The notes under the pieces were generated by a model, which saw only the letters and a list, made by a program, of their open reading frames with translations, was not told where the DNA came from and searched no databases. A stretch of DNA of 64,000 bases from Hexactinellida sp. DTS-2022 (lineage: Eukaryota; Porifera; Hexactinellida): assembly GCA_028753945.1 (NCBI GenBank), contig JAPNXP010000004.1, positions 2,914,001 to 2,978,000 on the forward strand, written 5' to 3'. The position numbers were made by a program, and so were the translations under genes. This document shows positions 55,590 to 64,000 of the stretch, in pieces; position 1 is the first letter of the stretch; every line of letters begins with the position of its first letter.

Positions 55590-57286
55590 CACATAAGAAG
55601 GATCTTTTACGTGTTCCCCTTGAAAGAGATTTGCTAGGACATTCTCGTTGAAGAGTCCAGCAGTAATCTGCCATCATGTGGATATCCCATCTTCCCTGGT
55701 ACCTCTCTCCCATCACTTTGATGTCTTGGTGAAACCTTTATCCTTGTTCTTCACTTAAATCACCAAGGTTTTCCGGAAAGTAATCCAAGTGGCTGTGGAG
55801 GTAGTGAACTTTAATGCTCATGTTGCAGCCAAGATCCTTGAATTTGATCAGCATATCGCCTACTAATTCAGACTAGTTTTCTGCTTTATAGTTGCCCAAA
55901 AAATTCTGGACAACTAAAACAAATGCAGTCCAAGCACCAGACTCCGTGTCGTCTATCCATTTGGTAAAATTCGGGTTTTTTATGAGCTGTCGGATTTTGG
56001 GGCCATCAAAAATCCCTGCTTGAGTTTTTCGAAGCTCAGCTCAGGGAAACAACTGCATAAATAGCGGAAGCAGGAACCATCCTTATTCAAAGCTTTTACG
56101 AATTGCTTCATGAGGCCGAGTTTGATATGTAATGGCGGGAGAATGATTTGTTCTCTGTTTACAAGTGGTTCGTTAATTATGTTTCTTTCTCCCGGTAGCA
56201 TTTCTTGTCTCAAGGGCCACTCTTTTCTTATCCAGTGTTCATTTCTGGCTCGGCTGTCCCAAAGACACATGAAGCATGGGTATTTTGTGTAGCCACTTTG
56301 CTGGTCAAGGAGAAGGTTAACCATCTTTAGGTCGACACAAATCACCCATCGATGGGCATGATAGAGCAACTTCTCCAAGATTAGTCTGATTGATTGATAT
56401 TCTTCCTTCATACTGGTTGAGTGGCCAATTGGAATCGATCCATACTTTTCCCATTGTGTAATAGTACGCATTTCAAACTCATTTTGGAGCTGTCAATGAA
56501 AAGGCGCCATTCATTTGGCTTGTATTCTGATAAACCCATTTTCCTGAGAAGGCCTCCAACATCATTGCACCAAACTAGACTACTGTCTTTCGAAAAGTAT
56601 TGATGCAAATCTTTTTCTCTGGTACGATAATGTCTAATCTTAGTGCCAAGAAGAAGTAAGTTTTTTTCTTTCAACCTGGAAGCCAGCAATTCAGAAGATT
56701 CCTTTGAGAGGTTCAGATCCCTGATCAGATCATTCAGTTCTAATTGATCAATGAGTTGAGCTGTCGATGAGGTGCCTTCAAAGTCACTGGTACTGCTGTC
56801 ACTGATGTTGACCTCTGCGTTATGAGTATTGTCTGCTTCCTCATATTCCATGGTGAGTTCTAGCATATTATTGAAAGTGGGAATGGTCACCTCTTCTGAG
56901 TGAGGAACAGCTCTTCTTGCTGATTCTAGATCAGGGTATGTCCAACAGCTCTTTTGTTATTTCGATTGATTCCCTTGATGTTCACCATACAGAAATAACA
57001 ATCATCAGAATGGTTTTTTTGGTTCTCTCCAAACCATTCGTACACAAAACATCAAGCTTCGCCTCTTTCCACAAGTCCATTGCCGCAAATGCTCCATACA
57101 AGTTTTGCTTTCTATATGGGGGGCCCATGACTTATCCTGGTCTCCAAGCTTGACTTCAAAATAATCCAGATATGCCGTGTTAAGGAATTCAGAAATAGAT
57201 TCTCTCTGTTCTTTCATGGTATATTCACCACAAATATAGCAAAAAACGTCTGGATTATTCAAACAGCTTCTTCGTGATGAAGCCAT
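55590..57286 (-). pseudogene. Unassigned invertebrate repeat ORF family, decayed
   Basis: Starts MASSRRSCLNNPDVFCYICG (57286). The N-terminus has CYICGEYT, KLGDQDKSWAPHI, CMEHLRQWTCGKR, a zinc-type Cys arrangement. A 1-base shift in a T run near 57015 leads to DDCYFCMVNI. Then ELNDLIRDLNLSKESSELLA, WRLFIDSSKMSLKCVLLHNG, and after a stop SIPIGHSTSMKEEYQ, HRWVICVDLKMVNLLL, YTKYPCFMCLWDSRA, LPPLHIKLGLMKQFVKAL. It ends with VHYLHSHLDYFPENLGDLSEEQG and MADYCWTLQRE near 55640. I recall near-identical proteins as frequent uncharacterised entries in cnidarian and arthropod genomes. No catalytic triad could be assigned, nor any terminal repeats. Confidence 0.6.
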
Positions 57287-57370
57287 GAAGTGACTTAACT
57301 AAAGAACTATTTGCTACAAAAAAAGATAAATTGTAGAAATTAACATCAAAAATCAATATAATATACTATA

Positions 57371-57544
57371 CAGTGGATGCCGGTTCTAAGCACATCGTCG
57401 GGAACTGCACTTATGGTGCTTATAACCGGCATGTGCTTATAACCGACATAAATTATACAGGGTAGATGGCAAACGTTTTCCAACATAGTGTGCTTATAAC
57501 CGATGTGTTCTTATAACCGGTGTGCTTATATCCGACATCTACTG
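57371..57544. mobile_element. 174-base pogo/mariner-type MITE
   Basis: TIR CAGTGGATGCCGGTT against CAGTAGATGTCGGAT. Target TA on both sides (57369-57370 and 57545-57546). Five TGCTTATAACCG units inside. Confidence 0.85.
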
Positions 57545-57546
57545 TA

Positions 57547-58248
57547 TAGCTATAAATGAAACATGCATGGCTGTGGTTCAATAACAAAGTTATAATGCTT
57601 GATTTAAACAAGCAAGCAGGTTATTAGACGCAATTGAATACTAATGATACAAAATAATTGGATTAGAGTATATCATTCTATCTGCGGGAAAGGAGAGAAT
57701 AGTTGCTAAGGTGGCATACTATATCTCAAAAACTAGAGCTGATGTGTCAAATCTGATCGAATTTTTAAACTAAGCGCATCAAGCATATCCCAAAATGTTT
57801 GTTACCTCCGAGGCACCAGCATAATATTTTCTTTATGTTGGCCTGTGTCATCATACAAGTATGATGGATGAACCGTTCGCATTTGAGGAAACTGGGCATT
57901 TTGCTGCAAAACACTACAGGGATCAGTTTGTTATTCATAACTTTAGTTGAATTAAGATTGTATTTAAACGCTACTATACAATTAATCTAATTTATATATC
58001 AAAGAGCATAAGTTGTATATAATGCATTCATCACATAAAGATTAAACAAAACATATAAACAATAAGTGCTTTGTATATTGTAACATGAAACAGTTCACTA
58101 AAACAAAATATTAACATATCGGCATCAAAATTTCTGCGCCATTTGAGTAATGGAAATAAACAGTGTCATTAATGGTTTCGTAGGTCGGCGTCCTCCCGTA
58201 TATATAAATTGCTGCTGAGTACTTGCAATAAGTTTACAATACCGAAAA
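57547..58248. other. Non-coding AT-rich stretch
   Basis: No gene or repeat structure was recognised. Confidence 0.35.
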
Positions 58249-58946
58249 AAATGGACCATAACCGCAAAACAAATTGGACCAGAGAAGAAGAATGCAGTCT
58301 CATTAATGAAATTGAATCAGCAGCTGAGATTTTGAAAGGCTCAGGAAATAGTGCTGACAAAAACAAAAAGAAGAAACAAACCTAGAGAGACATTGGAGTC
58401 AAACTTAATCGAGCATATGAAATAAAAATGGATGAACCTTAAGCTAAACGCCAAGCATAAAAATGATGCAAGCTTTAGGGAAAGGGAAGCCAGAAAGACT
58501 GGGGGGGGGGTACAAACACTGCTGGACATGTCGAAGACGAAGACATGCTCATTATATCAGCAGATAGAGGTATTTCTGACTCTGCAGACCGGGTAACAGA
58601 GATGTTTCAAAACACCCCTGCTTTTAGTGGAATTTCAGGTGCTGTTGATCTTTTCCAACCACCAGCTGGGAATAATGAAATCCCAATATGCGTAGCATCA
58701 ACAGAGGGTCCCGTTGAATTTGAAGGAAGTCCAATTTTAGAGTCTCCAGAAGTTGAAATCCCGACATATAAGCCATCAAAGAAAAGTCGGAAGAGGAGGC
58801 GAACTGTTGATAACCAAGATGATTCGGTCGAGTTATTGAGTGCTGCAGACTTACTTCCATTACAGCAGGCAGTTTTGTTTCAACAGATGGCTGTATTCTC
58901 AGCACAGCTTCAGTTGATAGAAGAGCAGAGGGAGTATTATACGTAG
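58249..58946 (+). pseudogene. Myb/SANT-like protein of a second Harbinger element
   Basis: MDHNRKTNWTREEECSLINE starts at 58249. TAG replaces an expected Trp codon in KKKKQT-stop-RDIGVKLNRAYEI. After a G run (58501-58510) the frame shifts and continues open as LSSADLLPLQQAVLFQQ-like sequence (LLSAADLLPLQQAVLFQQ) to 58946. SYKPSKKSRKRRRTV-type basic stretch (KPSKKSRKRRRTV) could be nuclear import. Zeste/Myb-SANT proteins of this plan accompany PIF/Harbinger transposases. A Harbinger-type end lies at 59272-59433; no transposase is seen here. Confidence 0.6.
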
Positions 58947-59271
58947 ATTGAAACGTTTAAGACCGATGGAAAAATAATGTAAATGATTTCCAACAGTCAT
59001 ATGAATAAATATATAAACCCTTTCTCTATGGTAATGCATATTAGAACTAGTATTATACATACATTTCAAACAATGTAGGTATGTTTATTCATACAATCAG
59101 TAATATTATGCTACGAATTATATCATGTGATTATACACAATACCAGAAACCTTTCAAAAATATTTACGTTAATTTGAAGTCTAATATAAATCAAAGGTAG
59201 ATTAAATGTTCGATAGAATTAAATTTGAACAACGTTTATGAAGTTATTAGTGAAAATCGAATCAAATACAA

Positions 59272-59433
59272 TACTTAAGACACCTCTCTAAGTAGCTTAA
59301 AGTTCGGTCTTAAGATCGAACTTAAATCTTAGTGAATACCGATCTTAGTGAATACGACTTAAGATCGAACTTAAGACTTAAGTACTAAGATCGATCTTAA
59401 ATTCGATCTTAAGTTCTTAGTGAATACGGCCGC
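59272..59433. repeat. Harbinger-type terminal region, GATCTTAAG arrays
   Basis: Repeats of TTAAGATCGAACTTAAG and CTTAGTGAATACG, ending TTCTTAGTGAATACGGCCGC. Very like the end GTTTAGTGAATAAGGCCC of the Harbinger at 45156. The opposite end was not found. Confidence 0.6.
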
Positions 59434-59559
59434 TGAACTCAATTTATTGAAATTTGTGCGAAAAATATATTATTCTAGCAAACTAAAATATCTAAATAGG
59501 GACAATGATACTATGTATATCTCAAACATAAGCGTGCTAATACGTGAAATCTAAGAGCG

Positions 59560-60425
59560 GTAAATTTTCTGAATAAAGAGAAGACTTTCTCCGTTTTCTG
59601 ATAGTAGTTTACTACTCTTCTCTTCGAAGATTATCTCAGCCGTGGTGAATAATATTTTCACTATAAATAGAAGTTGGTGAAACACATAGATACTTCTTTG
59701 CTAACTTGACTAGATTTGGATATAAATATGCATTTATTTTCCACCAGAGTAGTGGGTCAGAAAATCTTGAGATTAGTGGAAGGTTTATATATAGCTCAAG
59801 CTCTTTTCTATATATGTATATAGTCAACTCCTCTTAATAGAGCCACCATTTAATCGGGTCAAAATTTAACAGGATTTCTGAGACATAATTACAGTTTGTG
59901 GCTTATAATATTTTCGGTTAACGGTTTCCCCGCTTAATCGGTCAAAACAACCTGGTCCCGGGGTGGCTCTATTAAGCGGAGTCGACTGTATGCTTGAGCA
60001 ACATTTTCTCGTACTAAGATCTAGATTTTCATCGTTATCACTAGCAATTTTTGATGAAAATTTCATCAAAACATATTGATATTGACTCATGAATTTCTTG
60101 CTTTAGACGTTTAATCTTCAGGAGAACTACAATCTCCTACTGAATCATCAACAATAATAGGTACATCCGAAATGGAAACTTCATTTTCTTGATTAGTTTC
60201 CATTATTTCTAGAATTATTTCTTTCTTAATCTTATCTAGATATCCTTGTTTGCTGTCGAAAAGTGAATTTTTGAATCTAGGATTCAAAAGTGTAGCAAAT
60301 GTAAAATGTTCCCTTTCGTAGATACGGCCTTTATTGACGAAACGGAATTCAATAGCATCCCTTAAATTTCTCTCATAGTCAGAACGCCTTTGTACTTGTC
60401 TTTTTGCTAAGATAAACTAGAATTC
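59560..60425 (-). pseudogene. hAT transposase C-terminal part, ZBED type
   Basis: 60425-60115: QVQRRSDYERNLRDAIEF then FATLLNPRFKNSLFDSKQGY. The lower part (59780-59570) has INLPLISRFSDPLLWWKINA, YPNLVKLAKKYLCVSPTSIY and, after a shift, AEIIFEEKSSKLLSENGESL, the hAT dimerisation domain. A MITE (59821-59989) lies between. The catalytic N-terminal half is missing. Confidence 0.72.
59821..59989. mobile_element. 169-base pogo/mariner-type MITE
   Basis: TIR (C/T)AGTC(A/G)ACTCC(T/G)CTTAATAGAGCC at both ends. TA at both flanks. Resembles other TA-target MITEs here. Confidence 0.72.
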
Positions 60426-60432
60426 AACTATT

Positions 60433-61121
60433 AGGCCACATAAAATAAATTACTTGTTTATCATCCATATTTTTCGAGAAAATTAGGACGGCGGACGGGA
60501 TTTTATTTTTATTTTTTATTCCCACTAATATGCAAATAACATCATCCTATGCCAAAAATATATATAAATATTTAATTTAATTAGAAAATAACATGACAAT
60601 GCCCAAATAATTAAAGTAATGCTCTAAAATATAGGACTTATTAAAAATTTATGCATAGTAGGTACTAAACACAAGTTCATTGATTATATTTTGTACGATT
60701 ATGTTCCTAAGATAATAATAAAATAGATCCGGACGGATACTAGTAAAATTGTGGGCGGGCGGGGATGATAAACATGTTGTTTATTTTATACGGCCTTACC
60801 TCCACAATGGATAGGCCATATAAAATAAATAACTTGTTTATCATCCCCATCGTCCCAAATTTTACTCCCGTTCGGATATATTTTATTATTATCTTATGAA
60901 CATAATCGTACAGATATCAACTATAAACTTGTGTAAAGTCCTCCTAATGTATCAAATTTTTATGAGTCTTGTATTTTAGGGAATTACTTCAATTATTTGG
61001 ACTTTGTCATTATATTTTCTAATTAAATCAAATATTAAAATTAATTGCTTTGCATAGGTTAATGTTATTTTCATATTAATGGGAAGAAAAAAGATAATCC
61101 CGTCCGCCGTCCATATGGCCA
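60433..61121. repeat. Foldback element, about 300-base arms
   Basis: Arms about 60487-60800 and 60808-61112. Outermost match GGACGGCGGACGGGATT, innermost GTTTATCATCCCC with TAAAATAAA. TAGGCCA.ATAAAATAAAT also occurs as a direct copy at 60432. No ORF. Confidence 0.7.
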
Positions 61122-61206
61122 GGTGCAATGTGTACTAGTATGTACTAAATTAGTATAGGCTCAAATAGACTTGAAATCAATGCATTTCAAATAATATAGC
61201 TATGAC

Positions 61207-61355
61207 CAGTGTTTTTTTTAAGGCAAATGGGCCTCTTATTTTTAACGTGCTAAGTACTCAATATCATGAAATGTAAGTGATGGCCTCTAATTGTTGGGGT
61301 GAGGGCCTCTAATTGTTGATAGGGCCCTCTAAGCAAATCCTTAAAAAAAACACTG
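61207..61355. mobile_element. 149-base hAT-type MITE
   Basis: TIR CAGTGTTTTTTTTAAGG. Flanks GCTATGAC and GCTATGAT (8-base duplication with one change). Internal GGGCCTCT and GAGGGCCTCTAATTGTTG repeats. Confidence 0.85.
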
Positions 61356-61595
61356 GCTATGATGTATACTAATCGCCTCACAGCCTACTTAACTATAGCC
61401 TATTCACGGTATTTAACCATGGATTACTTCAAGTCTTAAGTGCAAAATACAAGCTGTATAGCATATCTATATTTTTAGCTGAAATTTAATGGAGTGTAAT
61501 GAATATTAATACAATAGAGGTGGAAAATTGTGATAGTTCTCTCTCTTACTACAAACTAACATGTATAAGAATAAAAATACATACTAAAATGGATA

Positions 61596-63185
61596 TTATT
61601 CAGATTGTAATTTTTGTAGTTTTCTCTTGGATCCACCGTGATATTTTTCTAAGCTCCTTTTAGAATTCATATTGCGGACCTTATTCTTTAGTAAACAGTT
61701 GCTAGCGGCAGAGAGTATTTTGTTTAGATAAAAAAGGAAAGGTGTGTGACAACTAGGGCAGTTAGATCTCCAGAAATCAAAACTCTCAAACTCTATCCTC
61801 GAAATTGAGAGTTGAATAAGAATAGTTTTGCTGGTACTAGCAACAAATTGTCTCATTAAGCAACTGTTCTGTTCAATTCTATAAAGGATCTTCCATAGTG
61901 CTGTGACTGCATTTAAAACTTCATCAGAAGGATATTTAAGTCCTCCTCGGTCTGCTAAGTGAATTAAGATCAAGTCAGATTCTTTACACTCGAGGGCAAA
62001 GCTTTCATTATGGTGAGTAAAGACAAGCATTGGGAACATAATGAAGTGGTGGCATTTGAAAGAAATTTCTTTGAATATAACTTTGACTTGCAAATACCAT
62101 GTATAGCATATCCAGCAATGAAAGCCAAGGATTGGCGAATTTCTGTCATTGGTGAAAATTCAAAGTTTTGGTGAAGAAGTGAAGAGTAAGTGCTTAGGTC
62201 TGTTGGTAGAGTTGCAGCGTTATCAGGTTCCATGTCACACGAGAAAGTTCCAACAGATTCCTTTAGCGAAGTCTCAAATTTGCTGTCTTGAGCTCGGTAT
62301 ATTTTTAAGTGTTAGAAAGTTTAATTCTACGTTCACTCTCAAGAATTTGGCACACAGAAATGTTGTAATTACAACCGGACATTAATCTGTAAACACCAAA
62401 GTGTTTTTCTAGAGACTCGTTTTGTAGAAATCCTGTTAGAACGTAAGAAAATCCACAGTCATCACTGGTTAAATAGTTGACAATTTTTGGTATAACTTGA
62501 CAGGTGTGAATTAAGCTGGTAAAAGTTTGTGAGCTAAGTTTTCCTGCTCTACAGCTACAACTAAAGGTCTTCCAATCCTGAAGCCAAGAAACCAACTTGG
62601 AAAAAAACACAAAACGGTCATCTTGAAGCTTGAAAACCTTTAAATCAGGATCACGTAAGCGAATATCTTTGCCTGGACTATGTATGTTCACATCTTCCAA
62701 AATCTGGTTATGAGAGAAATGAATTCATAGGGTTGGTTGGAAATACAATTCTTTTCATTATACAACAATACTACATTGTATGTTGACTGATCCCAAACCG
62801 CAAGAGCCAAAGGACACTTTGTCTTTCAAGAACTGATGGCCAAACAACTTTGGATGTTAATTTATGAGCGATCTTAGCGTTTGAATATTGTTCGGACTTG
62901 TAAATATTTCTGAGATCCTTGAATGAAGCGTTTGAAAGGTGATAAGGAAAAGTTTCACTAAAGTAATGATCAATTGATGGAAAGGTAAATGTTGTATTGG
63001 TATCCTTTTGATTTATCCAATTTTTCGGATACACTTCACAATATGAACTGGATCAAACATCAAGAAAATAGATCTAGTAGGGTCTGATGGGTTTGGACAA
63101 GTTAGTTGTAAACTTGTACTACCAGCTAGAGACTTGAATAAGCTCACGTTTTGTTGATAATCGTCTGTACAAATAACTATTACTT
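61596..63185 (-). pseudogene. P-element transposase C-terminal part, decayed
   Basis: Minus strand. Near 63185 it reads CTDDYQQNVSLFKSLAGS, FLMFDPVHIVKCIRK (63060), FKDLRNIYKSEQYSNAKIAH, SVLERQSVLW (62820). A shift then leads to LALAVWDQSTYN. VNIHSPGKDIRLRDPDLKVF (62690), KLSSQTFTSLIHTCQ, NESLEKHFGVYRLMSG, SLAFIAGYAIHG (62115), ADRGGLKYPSDEVLNAVTAL, and the end KYHGGSKRKLQKLQSE at 61596. It parallels the copy at 50141-53832 (PLEHHFGLYRMMSG, SFIAGYSVHA). No THAP finger remains: the N-terminal half is displaced by the hAT element at 63191. Confidence 0.8.
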
Positions 63186-63190
63186 TAAGG

Positions 63191-64000
63191 CAGTGGTTCC
63201 CAACCTTTTTTCGTCATTCGCCCAATTTTACCAAATTAGTTTACAAATCGCCCCCTTAGTTCTAATTGAGACATTTATACTGGTTTAATACTATATTGTA
63301 ACATTATTAAATTATTATGCTAGGATAATTCAGTCATAATATAAAGTCTCCGCAGTCAATGAGATGGCTGTGCTTGATGTTACCTACATAAGTTTTCCAC
63401 ATCTGGCTTAAATTTTGTCAAAGCTAAACGTAGATCACCACCAGATGTTACGTTAAGCTTATTTCTTTTATTTGTCAATAGGCTGTTGACCTTACTGAAA
63501 CCCATTTCAACTAGGTAAGACGTTGGGAAGGCAATCATCAGTAATTTCACCCTCTGCCACAACAATGGGTATTTTGTCAAAATATCGGCATCATTCCATA
63601 AAGCATTATAACCACCTTTTTCGAATCTCCTTGTCGCATCCATGTCGTTCTTAATATCAGAAAATTCCTCTTGAATATCTATGTCTACAGAACTTGAATC
63701 AATTGAGAATGGATCTAAAATCCACGGTTGGATATGTAATTCTTTCAAATCCCCGAAGCGTTTGAGCATATCCTGATGCAGAGATTGCAAGTGTTCTGAA
63801 TATACTAACAGGGTATCATCAGTAATGCTGTCTGCTTTTTTCTTCAGTGTGGGAAACTGACTGAATTCACGTCGACTAAGGTTTTGCTTGTACAGTGATA
63901 GTTTGTCAATGAAGGACATGATAACACTCTTACACTGTATAAGATTAGTTTTTGCTCCCTGTAATTGTAGATTGACCCTATTGAGCTTCTCGAAAATATC
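63191..64000 (-). mobile_element. hAT element, one end in the window
   Basis: The end CAGTGGTTCCCAACC lies at 63191, a common hAT terminus; the element runs past the window edge. It interrupts the P transposase gene at 61596-63185. Confidence 0.78.
63380..64000 (-). CDS. hAT transposase C-terminal part, open to the window edge
   Basis: Over 200 codons open from the edge (NRVNLQLQGAKTN) to a stop at 63380. The run includes FSQFPTLKKKADSI and FSIDSSSVDIDIQEEFSDI. The dimerisation region is LLMIAFPTSYLVEMGFSKVN, then LLTNKRNKLNVTSGGDLRLAL, typical of hAT proteins of the ZBED5/SCAND3 kind. The N-terminal catalytic part lies outside. No break is seen in this part, unlike the P element it entered. 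Confidence 0.8.
   Translation of the reverse strand, partial: DIFEKLNRVNLQLQGAKTNLIQCKSVIMSFIDKLSLYKQNLSRREFSQFPTLKKKADSITDDTLLVYSEHLQSLHQDMLKRFGDLKELHIQPWILDPFSIDSSSVDIDIQEEFSDIKNDMDATRRFEKGGYNALWNDADILTKYPLLWQRVKLLMIAFPTSYLVEMGFSKVNSLLTNKRNKLNVTSGGDLRLALTKFKPDVENLCR

Overview
This is animal (metazoan) nuclear DNA, AT-rich, with short spliced introns (about 57-113 bases where they can be read). It holds no bacterial gene layout, tRNA or rRNA gene. Almost everything is transposable-element sequence, much of it nested. One gene looks like an ordinary conserved host gene: an intact fuzzy homologue (FUZ, planar cell polarity and ciliogenesis) at 47152-48312. Together these suggest an invertebrate with a large, transposon-laden genome. 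The phylum cannot be named from this window.

Layout. 1-7442 (minus): a multi-exon KDZ-type transposase-like gene, cut by a 4,542-base RAG1-like/Transib-superfamily transposon (1769-6310). 7961-19094: two near-identical inverted arms carrying a hAT element, with a Ty3/mdg4 (gypsy) retrotransposon between them. The second arm was later hit by a second RAG-like element (16055-17861) and a hAT MITE. 22333-25397: a deleted second Ty3/mdg4 element. 25986-32659: a hAT-type MITE, then a decayed Academ-like ORF series split by an intact MULE (27996-29950). 34405-38790: a FLYWCH-MULE-RING remnant split by a hAT-like element. 39735-45156: small MITEs and a PIF/Harbinger element. 45820-46925: a ZBED-type hAT remnant, followed by FUZ. 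48770-54950: a nest of long-inverted-repeat element, hAT, P element, MITE and MITE. 54945-64000: fragments of Harbinger, an unassigned ORF family, hAT and P elements.

The most interesting material is the pair of RAG-like elements. Both begin and end with CACAGTG, the heptamer of vertebrate V(D)J recombination signals, and both sit in 5-base target duplications. In both, an inner box (GAWTA) lies 12-13 bases from the heptamer at the transposase-5' end and 22 bases from it at the 3' end, which recalls the 12/23 rule. In both, the 3' region carries repeated modules of TGACGTCA and CATCGATAACC (or a close variant). Starts of the two boxes are 64 bases apart in four of five modules, and the last module ends exactly 81 bases from the element terminus in both elements. 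The second element has its own empty site in the opposite arm of the inverted repeat, so its boundaries are certain and its insertion postdates the duplication. No RAG2-like gene is visible.

Most insertions can be undone on paper. Several host ORFs (KDZ gene, Academ-like ORF, MULE-RING, Harbinger transposase) return to frame when the insert and one target copy are removed, so the boundaries given here are well supported.
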